A stretch of 35,874 nt of DNA from an uncultured Alphaproteobacteria bacterium (GCA_937919435.1 CALFRR010000134.1:1-35874), one strand, 5' to 3'. Positions 26,922-34,888 are shown, numbered from the stretch's first letter. The notes: a model not told the origin generated them from the letters alone. A program made the numbers and translations.

Positions 26922-29228
26922 TCAGACAGATAGCGCAGCCGGGGCGTCGCGCAAATGCGGGCCGGCCCCGATGGCGAAGGCCCGTGCCATCGCCGCCTGG
27001 CCGAGCGACAGGCCGCCGTCGCCGGCCGGCACCCGTGACGCGAGGAGCGGCCGGAACCCCCGGGCGGAAAGCCCCTCGACCAGCCCTTCCGCCAACACCC
27101 GGTTGATCATGCAGCCGCCGCCGAGCCCGATCGCCTCGCCCGGCCGCGCCAGCCCCGCCGCCCAGTCGACGAGCCCGTCGATCAGCACGCCGTGGAACAG
27201 CTCGGCGCCGGCGCGGGCGTCGAGCTCGCCCTCGGCCAATCGAACGAGCAGCGGATCGAACGACAGCACGCCGCCCTCGACCCGGTGCAGACCGGCGCCG
27301 CGGACCGGCGTTCCGACCAGCGCTTCGAGTTCCATCGCCGCCTGCGCCTCGTGGTCCTGGACGCGCCGCACCCCGAGCAGGCCGGCGACCGCGTCGTAGA
27401 GGCGGCCGAGCGCCGTCGTCGTCGCGGTCTCGCGGCCCGTCCCGAGCCGGGCCGCAACCGCCTCGGCGAGCGGCGGCGGATCGGCGAGGAGCACCGTCCG
27501 CCGGTCGAGCCGACCGACCCGAGCGAGCGCGGCGAGCGCCATCCGCCACGGCTCGCGCGCCGCCCGATCGCCGCCGGGAAGCGCCAGCGGCGCCAGATGG
27601 CCGAGCCGGACCCAGTCGGCGCCGTCGACCCGCATCGCCTCGCCGCCCCAAGCCGACCCGTCGTCGCCGTGGCCGATGCCGTCGAGGGCGAGGCCGAGGA
27701 ACGGGCCGTCGATCCCGTGCTCGGCGGCGAGCGCCGCGACATGGGCGGCGTGGTGCTGGACCGCGACCACCGGCACCCCGTAGCCGCCGGCGAACATCGA
27801 GGTCCGGAAATCCGGGTGGAGATCGCAGGCGACCAGCTCCGGCCGGACGTCGAGGAGCTCGACGAGATGCGCCGCCGTCTCCTGCCAGAAACGGGCGGTC
27901 TCGGCGGTGTCGAGATCGCCGACGTGTTGCGAGACGAAGGCCTCGCGCCCGCGGGTGACGCAGACCGTGGTCTTCAGAAAGGCCCCGGTCGCCAACACCG
28001 GCGGGCCGTCGCGGCCGAGATCGATCGGTTCGGGTACGTACCCGCGCGAACGCCGGACGAAGGCCGGAGCTCCGGCGATCACGCAGGCGACGCTGTCGTC
28101 GGCGCGGATCACGATCGGTCGGTCGTGGCCGACGATCAGATCGGCGATGCCGGAGAGCCGCCGCCGCGCGTCGTCGTCGTCGACCACCAGCGGCTCGCCG
28201 CCCGGGTTGGCACTGGTCGCGACGATCACGAAGGGGTTCGGACCGGCCGGCTCGGCCCGGTCGAAGGGACCGCCGGCGGCCTCCCGGAAGATCAGATGAT
28301 GGAGCGGCGCATGCGCCCGCATCACCCCGAGCCGGGTCAGACGAGGCGCGACCGATGCCGCCACCGCCCCCGGTTTCGCGTCCATCACCACGATCGGCGC
28401 GGCGACCGAGGAGAACAGCGCCCGTTCCGCGTCGCCGGCCTCGACGACGAGATCGAGCGAGAGGGCATCGGCGACCATCACCGCGAACGGCTTGGCGTCG
28501 CGGTTCTTGCGCCGCCGTAGCTCCCGGACCGCCGCCTCGTTCGTCGCGTCGCAGACCAGATGAAACCCGCCGATCCCCTTCAGGGCGACGATCTTCCCGG
28601 CCCGGACGCCGGCGACGATCTCGCGGACCGGGTGGGTCAGCCGCGGTCCGCAGACCGGGCAGGCGATCGGCTCGGCATGGAACCGGCGATTCGTCGGATC
28701 GCGATAGTCGGCGTCGCAGGCCGCGCACATCGGAAAGCCGGCCATCGCCGTCTGCGGCCGATCGTAGGGGAGCCGGCGGGTGATCGTGTAGCGCGGCCCG
28801 CAATGGGTACAGTTGACGAACGGGTAGAGATGGAAACGACCGGCCGGATCGAACAGGTCGGCGAGGCAGGCCGGACAGGTCGCCGCATCCGCCGGTACCC
28901 GGGTGGTCACCCGTCCGCCGCGGCTCTCGACGATCCGGAAGCCCGCTTCGCCGGTCGGCTCGAGCGGCGTCGCGGTGATCCGGTCGAACCGGGCGAGCGG
29001 CGGGCGCTCCGCCTCGATCCGTGCGGTGAAGGCATCGACCGCCGCGCCCTCGACCTCGATCGTCACCCCGTCGCCGTCGTTGAGGACGAAGCCGGCGAGC
29101 CCCAGCCGGGCGGCGAGCCCGTGGACGAACGGCCGCATCCCGACGCCCTGGACCGCGCCGCGCACCTCGAGCCGCAGCCGCCGGACGGACGTCGGCCCAT
29201 CGCCGGAGACCTCGTGCGATCCCGTCAC
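26922..29228 (-). CDS. hypF: carbamoyltransferase HypF
   Basis: Multi-domain enzyme (768 aa) that makes carbamoyl-adenylate from carbamoyl phosphate and ATP and transfers the carbamoyl group to the C-terminal Cys of HypE. Domains in order: acylphosphatase-like (about 15-102, GAVQGVGMRPFVHG at 24-37 with Arg32); two zinc fingers with CPAC (118-121), CTHC (140-143), CAAC (168-171) and CPVC (190-193); a YrdC-like domain (from about 205, IVALKGIGGFHLVCDA); and a Kae1-like domain with VQHHAAHVAAL, LALDGIGHGDDG and GLGGGCMINRVL. All four are intact. The start is taken as the GTG at 29228, just before the acylphosphatase domain; no strong ribosome binding site is visible, so it is uncertain by some codons. 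HupK is 119 nt upstream. Confidence 0.95.
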   Translation of the reverse strand: MTGSHEVSGDGPTSVRRLRLEVRGAVQGVGMRPFVHGLAARLGLAGFVLNDGDGVTIEVEGAAVDAFTARIEAERPPLARFDRITATPLEPTGEAGFRIVESRGGRVTTRVPADAATCPACLADLFDPAGRFHLYPFVNCTHCGPRYTITRRLPYDRPQTAMAGFPMCAACDADYRDPTNRRFHAEPIACPVCGPRLTHPVREIVAGVRAGKIVALKGIGGFHLVCDATNEAAVRELRRRKNRDAKPFAVMVADALSLDLVVEAGDAERALFSSVAAPIVVMDAKPGAVAASVAPRLTRLGVMRAHAPLHHLIFREAAGGPFDRAEPAGPNPFVIVATSANPGGEPLVVDDDDARRRLSGIADLIVGHDRPIVIRADDSVACVIAGAPAFVRRSRGYVPEPIDLGRDGPPVLATGAFLKTTVCVTRGREAFVSQHVGDLDTAETARFWQETAAHLVELLDVRPELVACDLHPDFRTSMFAGGYGVPVVAVQHHAAHVAALAAEHGIDGPFLGLALDGIGHGDDGSAWGGEAMRVDGADWVRLGHLAPLALPGGDRAAREPWRMALAALARVGRLDRRTVLLADPPPLAEAVAARLGTGRETATTTALGRLYDAVAGLLGVRRVQDHEAQAAMELEALVGTPVRGAGLHRVEGGVLSFDPLLVRLAEGELDARAGAELFHGVLIDGLVDWAAGLARPGEAIGLGGGCMINRVLAEGLVEGLSARGFRPLLASRVPAGDGGLSLGQAAMARAFAIGAGPHLRDAPAALSV

Positions 29229-29347
29229 GTCGCGCGACCACCGCCGGAGGAGAGCCGCAGATCGTCCACTTCGCCCGCCCTCCGTTGCGACGGCCGTTCG
29301 GCCACCGATGTCCGCCGATCGCCGCGGACCACCGCGGCGCAGCCATA

Positions 29348-30547
29348 TCACGGTGCGACGGTCCGACCCAACCCACCGGCGGAAACGTCCGCCACCGGTC
29401 CGCCCGGAAGCTCGGCGACGTCCGCCGCGGCTTCGAACCGCACGTCGAAACCGACGCAGGGGTCGTGCAGTGCGGCGATCCGGGTCGCCCGGATCCGTCC
29501 GTCCTCGCCCGGCGGGAAACGGTTGGCGGCGAGCGCCCGGGCGAGCGGTCCTTCGGTGTGGAAGTTCCATTCGGTCGGCGCCAGGACCACATGGGCGAGG
29601 ATCCGCCCGGCACCGTCGATCCGGGTCAGATGGTGGAGGCGACCGCGCGGGCTCTCCACCGCCGCCCAGCCGACGCCCGGCGCCATCAGACCGCCGCTCG
29701 CCCAACCGGCCATCCGGCGCCGCCGCTCCGGAGCCGAGGCCGCGATCAGCGCCCCCGCCTCGGCGATCTCGGCCAAGCGATCGATGATTCGCGCCCGGCC
29801 GTCGGCGATCGTGCCGGTCGACCGGCCGCGGGCCGTCGATCCGGTCTCCGGCCGCCGGCCGGGCAGGCTCGGCCGGGCCGCGAAGCCGACCGGATCGGCG
29901 GTCAGCGCCGCGATCACCGCCGCGTCGTCGTCCGGCCCGAGCCCGTCGACCGCCGGAAACGCCCCGGCATCGTCGTCGCCGACCGAAGCCACCAGCGCCG
30001 CCGCCCAGGATCCGATCGGGGGGACCGTCGGCCCCGCCTCGCGCGCCTCGAGCCCGAGCCGGGCGAGCCCTTCGAGAATCGCCTGCACCGCCGCGTCCCG
30101 GGCCGCTCCGGTCTCGAAGGCCGAGATGCCGCGCACCGTGGCCAGCACCCGGCGCAGTTCGGCGAGCACCGTCCCGTCGATCGTCTCCAGCGCCGGAGCG
30201 AGGCCGCGCGCGGTGAACACCGAGCGGAGCTGTTCGCCGAGCCGCTCGGCGGCGAGCCCGATCAGCGCTTCGTCGGACGGACCGTCGAAACCGCCTTCGC
30301 CCGCGAAACGGATCGCCACCTTCGCCGCCACCGCATGGGCGCAGCCGCACAGCGCGTGCAGCCGCTGCGCGAGCCCGGGCACCTCCGCCGCCGACCGGCC
30401 GACGAACACCGCGGACGAAACCGACGTCGGTCGGGTCGACCCGATGGTCACGGCTTCGACCGCCCGGCCCCGCGGATCACCGTCCGGCGGCGCCAGGGCG
30501 ACGACGATCTCGATCCCGCCGGGCGAGAACGGTGCGGTCACCGACAC
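29348..30547 (-). CDS. hupK: HupK-like hydrogenase maturation protein
   Basis: Hydrogenase accessory protein (399 aa) distantly related to the [NiFe]-hydrogenase large subunit. In oxygen-tolerant uptake hydrogenase systems HupK is thought to act as a scaffold during active-site assembly. The N-terminal cysteine region LHALCGCAHAVAAK (Cys67, Cys69, His71) recalls the large-subunit RxCGxCxxxH motif, and the C-terminal HDPCVGFDVRFE (Cys364) recalls DPCxxC with the second Cys missing. APTEWNFHTEGPLARAL and ESPRGRLHHL are also HupK/HupL-like. The start is GTG, with AGGAGG 7 nt upstream. It lies between hupI and hypF. Family assignment is good; sequence conservation is low. Confidence 0.82.
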   Translation of the reverse strand: MSVTAPFSPGGIEIVVALAPPDGDPRGRAVEAVTIGSTRPTSVSSAVFVGRSAAEVPGLAQRLHALCGCAHAVAAKVAIRFAGEGGFDGPSDEALIGLAAERLGEQLRSVFTARGLAPALETIDGTVLAELRRVLATVRGISAFETGAARDAAVQAILEGLARLGLEAREAGPTVPPIGSWAAALVASVGDDDAGAFPAVDGLGPDDDAAVIAALTADPVGFAARPSLPGRRPETGSTARGRSTGTIADGRARIIDRLAEIAEAGALIAASAPERRRRMAGWASGGLMAPGVGWAAVESPRGRLHHLTRIDGAGRILAHVVLAPTEWNFHTEGPLARALAANRFPPGEDGRIRATRIAALHDPCVGFDVRFEAAADVAELPGGPVADVSAGGLGRTVAP

Positions 30548-30643
30548 GGCTTCGCCTCCTCTCGCCGGACGGCGGCGCGATGCACCCGGTGACCGGCGAC
30601 GGTACGGCGGCGGGCTCCGCCCCGACCGTCGGGACCGGCCGGT

Positions 30644-30874
30644 TCAGCCTCGTTCACCACCGCCTCCCGTTCCGAGCGCCAGGAACTTCTCGCGCGGCGT
30701 GTCGCAGACCGGGCAACACCAGTCGTCCGGCAGCTCGGCGAAGGCGGTGCCCGGCGGGATCTGCCGGGCGGCATCGCCGCGCGCCGGGTCGTAGATCGCT
30801 CCGCAGACCGCGCATTCCATCCGTGTCTCCTTCGGCAGATGCCGAAAGCCGTCGTCGACGTCGAACGCCGTCAT
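30644..30874 (-). CDS. hupI: rubredoxin-type protein HupI
   Basis: Small iron protein (76 aa) with one rubredoxin domain: CAVC (21-24) and CPVC (54-57) ligate Fe(Cys)4, with YDP and PPGTAFAELPDDWCCPVC typical of rubredoxin. HupI-type rubredoxins are needed for uptake hydrogenase made in air. An extra Cys53 lies next to the ligand Cys54. The ATG at 30874 is chosen over the later Met19 because GGGAGG lies 10 nt upstream and the short N-terminal extension is typical of HupI. It is the first gene of the hup/hyp unit. On sequence alone it could be an ordinary rubredoxin; the context favours HupI. Confidence 0.9.
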   Translation of the reverse strand: MTAFDVDDGFRHLPKETRMECAVCGAIYDPARGDAARQIPPGTAFAELPDDWCCPVCDTPREKFLALGTGGGGERG

Positions 30875-31051
30875 CGCGAACGGACCTCCCGATCTCGTGG
30901 ACACGTGACCCGAGGCGTCCCGGTCGTCGACCGGTGCGCGCCCCGTCTCTCGCGGACGGTCGTCGCCCGCCAGAAGGACGAGCATCGCCCCATCGCGAAT
31001 CCGGAATCAATCGGACTTGCGGACGAGACGCCGTCCGTCTCTCTCGACGCG

Positions 31052-31099
31052 ACGAAAGACGGCGGCCGCCCCTCTCGGGATCGGCCGCCGCCGTTTCGT
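31052..31099 (-). terminator. intrinsic terminator after the small unknown gene
   Basis: Read on the minus strand, a 9-bp GC stem (cggcggccg / cggccgccg) with a 13-nt loop is flanked by a second 6-bp helix acgaaa/tttcgt, giving a T-rich 3' side (tctttcgtc). It starts about 26 nt after the stop of the 91-aa gene and before hupI, so hupI probably has its own promoter in 30875-31051. Confidence 0.6.
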
Positions 31100-31124
31100 G
31101 TCGCGGGGTGAGAAACCGTCGCGG

Positions 31125-31400
31125 TCAGTTGATCGAGAAATCGGAGCGGGTGGCGACGATGTGTGCGCCGGTGATCTCGTCGCCGATCGCCCGCGCCACC
31201 TGGAAGTCGGAGAAGACCTCCTTCGGCGTGAACGTGTCCGACCGACGTCCGAGCGCGTCGTAGGCGATCACGTCGTAGCACGGCGACCCGTCGTCCGCCG
31301 ATGCGAAGGCGATTTCGACGTGACCCGAGCGGGCCGACTTGACCCACACGCCCGCGTCCAACTGAACCCAGTTCGGGCCCTGAGAGTGGAAGCTGTTCAT
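31125..31400 (-). CDS. hypothetical protein, 91 aa
   Basis: I do not recognise this protein. It begins MNSFHSQGPNWVQLDAGVWV and reads as a small soluble, mostly beta domain (WVKSARSGHVEIAFAS, YDVIAYDALG) with a short helical segment (VFSDFQVARAIGDEI) and one Cys. There is no signal peptide or membrane segment. Amino-acid composition is ordinary, unlike the Arg/Pro-rich antisense frames here, and a good terminator follows, so it is likely a real single-gene unit. No clear Shine-Dalgarno is visible. It lies upstream of hupI and is divergent from the Gfo/Idh gene across a long lower-GC spacer. Confidence 0.6.
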   Translation of the reverse strand: MNSFHSQGPNWVQLDAGVWVKSARSGHVEIAFASADDGSPCYDVIAYDALGRRSDTFTPKEVFSDFQVARAIGDEITGAHIVATRSDFSIN

Positions 31401-31851
31401 GTTGGCGAATCTCGCGATGTTGAACCAAAGTCGTAGGTCTCACATTTTTGCGGCAAAATCAAGCACAACGATAAGTCGTTGATTCGTACTGTCGAACGAT
31501 GATCCACGGTTGTCACCCGGCGAGCGGCAGGTTGCTGCTCGCCCGGAACGTCGACCGGAGTACAATGCTGTGTTTCCGTGGCGGCATACGCTTGTTGAAC
31601 GAGGCTTCGACGATACCTCCTCTGAGACCGATCGGGGAATGGAAAAGTTTTACAGGATTTCCTCAAGTCGTTCTCATTGCATGCGTATTCGTCCCGATAT
31701 CGCGGGTGGCGAGCGGCGGCGGGCGCGGAGGACGGGACCGTCGGCCCGACGGGACGTCCACCGTCGTGCGCCCGTGACGTCGACGGCGATTGTCCGACGA
31801 TCGGCAGATGGTATGGTCGGCCACGCGGTTCGAACGACGGGGAGAGACGCG
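31401..31851. other. 451-nt divergent intergenic region, lower GC, no convincing gene
   Basis: This is the longest noncoding stretch in the window and visibly richer in A/T than its surroundings (for example near 31441-31480 and 31638-31690). It holds an imperfect hairpin at 31517-31546 (ggcgagc / gctcgcc core), a -10-like TACAAT at 31561-31566 without a good -35, and a small inverted repeat aacga/tcgtt around 31470-31483. Open frames here have no protein-like composition. It probably carries the promoters of the 91-aa gene and the Gfo/Idh gene. Confidence 0.5.
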
Positions 31852-32841
31852 ATGTTCCGGTGGGGTGTTCTGTCGACGGCCAAGATCGGTCGCGAACTGG
31901 TGATCCCGGCGATTCAGGATTCCGAGAACGGGGTTCTCACCGCCGTCGCCTCCCGAGGATTCGCCCCGGCCCGCGCCCTCGCCGACCGGTTCGGCGCGCC
32001 GCTCGCCTTCGGCTCCTACGAGGAGCTGCTCGCCAGCGACGCGATCGACGGTGTCTACATACCGCTTCCGACCTCCGCGCACGTCGAATGGGCGGTGAAG
32101 GCCGCCGATGCCGGCAAGCACGTGCTGGTCGAGAAACCGCTGGCGCTGAAGGCCGACGACATCGCCCCGGTGATCGCCGCCCGCGACCGCAACCGGGTGC
32201 TGATCTCGGAAGCCTTCATGGTCACCTATTCGCCGATCTGGGCGAAGGTGCGCGAGTTGCTGGCGTCGGGGGCGATCGGCCGGCTGCGCCACGTCCAGGG
32301 CGCCTTCAGCTACTTCAACCGCGACGCCGCCAACATGCGCAACCGCCCCGAACTCGGCGGCGGCGGCCTGCCCGACATCGGCGTCTATCCGACGGTCACC
32401 ACCCGGTTCGCCACCGGCGCCGAGCCGATCCGCGTCCAGGCCGACCTGGAGCGCGATCCCGCCTTCGGAACCGACGTCTACGCCAGTATCCGAGCCGATT
32501 TCGGCGGCTTCGAACTCTCCTTCTACGTCGCCACCCAGCTCGCCGCCCGCCAGATCATGGTGTTCCACGGCGACCGCGGCTACATCGAGGTGAAGGCGCC
32601 GTTCAACGCCAACCGTTGGGGGCCGGAGGAGATCGAAGTGACCGACGCCGGCCACGCCACCTCGACCGTCTTCCGTTTTCCCGACAACCGGCAATACAAG
32701 CGCGAGGTCGAAGCCTTCGTCACGGCCGCGACCGGCGGGACGGCCGAAGTGTTCACGCTCGAGAATTCGGTGCTCAACCAGAAACTGATCGACGCGGTCT
32801 ACCGCGCCGCGGCCCGCGACGGCGGTTGGGAGCCGGTCTGA
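31852..32841 (+). CDS. Gfo/Idh/MocA family oxidoreductase
   Basis: NAD(P)-dependent sugar or polyol dehydrogenase-like protein (329 aa). The N-terminal Rossmann fold begins FRWGVLSTAKIGRELVIPAI (2-21), and the family motif VEKPLAL has Glu94-Lys95-Pro96, whose lysine is the usual catalytic one. GGGGLPDIGVYPT is the C-terminal-domain substrate loop, with the conserved Asp/Tyr-like positions. GGGGAGAG lies just before the ATG at 31852, fixing the start although the frame is open upstream. No sugar transporter or catabolic partner is adjacent, so the substrate is unknown. Confidence 0.88.
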   Translation: MFRWGVLSTAKIGRELVIPAIQDSENGVLTAVASRGFAPARALADRFGAPLAFGSYEELLASDAIDGVYIPLPTSAHVEWAVKAADAGKHVLVEKPLALKADDIAPVIAARDRNRVLISEAFMVTYSPIWAKVRELLASGAIGRLRHVQGAFSYFNRDAANMRNRPELGGGGLPDIGVYPTVTTRFATGAEPIRVQADLERDPAFGTDVYASIRADFGGFELSFYVATQLAARQIMVFHGDRGYIEVKAPFNANRWGPEEIEVTDAGHATSTVFRFPDNRQYKREVEAFVTAATGGTAEVFTLENSVLNQKLIDAVYRAAARDGGWEPV

Positions 32842-32936
32842 ACCCGGGTCCGGTCCGCACCGTCCGCCCGGTGATCTCCATCGAAGCCCGTGACGATCGG
32901 AACGGCCGATCGCCCCGACACAACGAACGGCAGGGA

Positions 32937-33407
32937 ATGATCCGCCTCTCCTCGCGTTTCCACGCCCGCGTCACCCGTCACGACACGGCCGTCGGCCTGT
33001 CGAATCTGTTCTTCGGCGACGGTGAGTTCCGGGTGCCGATGGTTCCCGAGCCGATCGGCAGTGGCGTCACCCTGGAGGTCGACGCCCGCGACGTCTCGGT
33101 CGCCCTGTCGCGACCGATGGACGTGTCGATCACCAACCGCTTTCCCGGCACGATCGTCGAGATCGAACGGCTCGACGCGCCCTATGCGCGGGTCACCTTC
33201 GACCTCGGATCGAACCGCCTGCACGCCCTGGTCACCTGGGAATCGGTCGACCGGCTGGCACTCGAGCCCGGCCTCCGGGCCTGGGCGATGATCAAATCCG
33301 TGGCGATCGCGGGCGCGAAGATCTCGGAAGATCCGGCCGGGGCGCCACCTCCGCCGGAACCTCGGGCCTGGCCACGGGCGAAAACCCCGGATCGGCCGAA
33401 GCGCTGA
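32937..33407 (+). CDS. TOBE-domain protein equal to the C-terminal part of ModC
   Basis: A 156-aa protein matching only the C-terminal region of the molybdate importer ATPase ModC. MIRLSSRFHARVTRHDTAVG to about 60 (VDARDVSVALSRP) resembles the segment after the ATPase core, and about 62-125 is a Mop/TOBE domain (SITNRFPGTIVEIE, VTWESVDRLALEPGLRAWAM, then IKSVAI). There is no Walker A, signature or Walker B. It may be an independent oxyanion-binding protein or the remains of modC; upstream DNA does not encode an ATPase. The ribosome binding site is poor (AGGGA touching the ATG); an in-frame GTG at 32871 is an alternative. Its last 116 nt overlap the convergent modE-like gene. Confidence 0.65.
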   Translation: MIRLSSRFHARVTRHDTAVGLSNLFFGDGEFRVPMVPEPIGSGVTLEVDARDVSVALSRPMDVSITNRFPGTIVEIERLDAPYARVTFDLGSNRLHALVTWESVDRLALEPGLRAWAMIKSVAIAGAKISEDPAGAPPPPEPRAWPRAKTPDRPKR

Positions 33408-33747
33408 GCTCGGCGAGCGCCGCCGCCGAGGCCGCCATCGACCGCCGTTCGATCGAACGATAGAGCGCGACGAGGCGTTCACCGAACGGCGTCGGCTCGG
33501 CTCCCGCTCCCCGACGTCCCGGGAAGGTGGCGATCACCCGGGTCTCGAAGGTGCGGTTCAGCGCGTCGACCATCAGCCAGGTCTTGCGATAGGAATGCCC
33601 CGAGATCCGGCTGGCGCCGAGGATCGATCGGGTCGAGCGGATCGTCTCGATCAACGCGACGTCCTCGGCCGCGAGCCGCCCGCCGTTCGGCAGATGCACT
33701 TCGATCGAGAGGTGCGGTTCCCTCGCAGGGCGTTCGACGTCGCTCAT
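33292..33747 (-). CDS. ModE-like winged-helix regulator, DNA-binding domain only
   Basis: A 151-aa protein whose first 100 residues match the N-terminal LysR-type HTH domain of the molybdate regulator ModE: LSIEVHLPNGGRLAAEDVAL, then the helix-turn-helix with SYRKTWLMVDALNR (52-65), TFPGRRGAGAEPTPFGERLV (74-93) and ALYRSIE. The C-terminal molybdate-binding (di-Mop) half of full-length ModE is absent; the tail is Pro/Arg-rich. Single-domain ModE proteins occur in many bacteria. GGGAGGAG precedes the ATG with good spacing. It may regulate molybdenum genes elsewhere and, by position, could respond through the neighbouring TOBE protein (inference). Confidence 0.85.
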   Translation of the reverse strand: MSDVERPAREPHLSIEVHLPNGGRLAAEDVALIETIRSTRSILGASRISGHSYRKTWLMVDALNRTFETRVIATFPGRRGAGAEPTPFGERLVALYRSIERRSMAASAAALAELSASADPGFSPVARPEVPAEVAPRPDLPRSSRPRSPRI

Positions 33748-33788
33748 CCCGCATCTCCTCCCGGTGTCGGCCTCGTGTCTCCGTCGGG

Positions 33789-33817
33789 ATATAGCACGCG
33801 CGGTGGCGGACCACTAC
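33789..33817 (-). promoter_or_regulatory. possible -10 region of the modE-like gene
   Basis: The minus strand has CTATAT (33789-33794), about 40 nt before the modE-like ATG. The hexamer 17 nt further upstream is a poor -35. It is a notable A/T patch in GC-rich DNA; evidence is limited to the -10. Confidence 0.28.
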
Positions 33818-34635
33818 GCCCGCGGCGTCGACCGACCCCGGTCGCCTCGGACCAGCGCGGTGTGGAGATCGACGAATCCGACCGCCCGGTGATGGATCGA
33901 CCGGTCCCTATCGGCTTCGCCGACCGGTGCCAACATCCAGTCCCAGCTCTCGTCGGGCGGAGGCAGGCCGACGCCTTCGAGCAGATCCCAGCGGTCGAGC
34001 ACGGTGCCGTCGGTGGCCACTTCGATGCCTTCGACGTCGGTCAGCAGGCAGACCCGGGCGGCGAAGCGGCGCAGTCCTTCGAGATGCCCCTCGACGATCC
34101 GCCGGCCGAGATCGGGAAACCGCATCCGCGGCAGTCCCCCGCCGACGGCCAGCCGCTCGACCGGCTGCAGCGGCAGCTGGCTGAGACAGTTGGCCGAGAT
34201 CACCAGATCGATCGACCCGTCGGCCCGCAGACGGCCGAGCGGATCGCCGATGCCGGTGGCCCGACCGAGCAGCAGATCGGTGGTTCCGGTGATGTCGAGC
34301 GACAGCAGTTCGACGTTCGCGTGGGCCCGGGCCCGGATCCGCGCCGGCCAGAGATGGACCACGTCGACCAGGAGCACCTTCTCGAACGATTCCGCGAGAA
34401 GATCGAGCGGGACGTCGCGGATCAGCCCCGAGCCGAGCACCACGCAGGTCCGACGGCGCAGGAGTTCGCCGACCGATCGGGCCACCACCGCGTGGCATCG
34501 CTTCTCGTGCGGCGTCCACGCCGACCGGCAGCGCCGTGCGCGCGACCACAGCGACACCGCCGCGGTGAGATGGCCGGTGCGCCGCGCATCGAGCGAAGCG
34601 GGAGTCGCGAGCCAGGTCAGAACTTCGACGAGCAT
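33814..34635 (-). CDS. hypothetical protein with Rossmann/methyltransferase-like fold
   Basis: Unrecognised protein of 273 aa. The centre looks like a class I methyltransferase-type Rossmann domain: CVVLGSGLIRDVPLDLL (64-80) resembles motif I, KVLLVDVVH (86-94) ends strand 2 with an acidic residue, NVELLSLDITG (107-117) resembles motif III, and DLVISANCLSQLPL (143-156) resembles motif IV. The N-terminus is a basic helix-rich segment (SLWSRARRCRSAW). A real SAM site is not proven. The ATG at 34635 is chosen because GGAGG lies 6 nt upstream. It is co-directional with the modE-like gene 66 nt downstream and divergent from yciB. Confidence 0.72.
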   Translation of the reverse strand: MLVEVLTWLATPASLDARRTGHLTAAVSLWSRARRCRSAWTPHEKRCHAVVARSVGELLRRRTCVVLGSGLIRDVPLDLLAESFEKVLLVDVVHLWPARIRARAHANVELLSLDITGTTDLLLGRATGIGDPLGRLRADGSIDLVISANCLSQLPLQPVERLAVGGGLPRMRFPDLGRRIVEGHLEGLRRFAARVCLLTDVEGIEVATDGTVLDRWDLLEGVGLPPPDESWDWMLAPVGEADRDRSIHHRAVGFVDLHTALVRGDRGRSTPRA

Positions 34636-34836
34636 CACCCTCCTCCCCACCCGAATCGATTGCGCCGATCATCGATCCGCAGACGGTAGCCGCCGCGACC
34701 CGCGGAGGATACCGCGGAAACGGCGCGTCTTCTCCGACCATCGCCCGATGACGTGGCGTCGGAAGGCGATCCGCATCGTGCGGCGAGGCTCCCACCCCTG
34801 TCGAGGCGACGGCGGGCGCACCATGTGATAAGCCCG

Positions 34837-34854
34837 GCCGGCGGCACCGCCGGC
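34837..34854 (+). other. hairpin in the yciB leader
   Basis: A perfect 8-bp inverted repeat (gccggcgg / ccgccggc) with a 2-nt centre lies 34 nt before the yciB ATG. It may affect the mRNA leader or be a by-product of GC content. Confidence 0.25.
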
Positions 34855-34888
34855 GCCGACGCCACCCGATCCGACACCGGAACCCACC

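Noticed and set aside
29229..29347. Possible hypA or hypB remnant between hupK and hypF
   Set aside because: Only 119 nt, with no recognisable HypA zinc motif or HypB P-loop in any frame.
31397..31666. An 89-codon frame whose stop overlaps the start of the 91-aa gene (ATGA)
   Set aside because: The overlap looks like coupling, but the product has an unprotein-like composition, no ribosome binding site, and lies in the lower-GC spacer. More likely noncoding.
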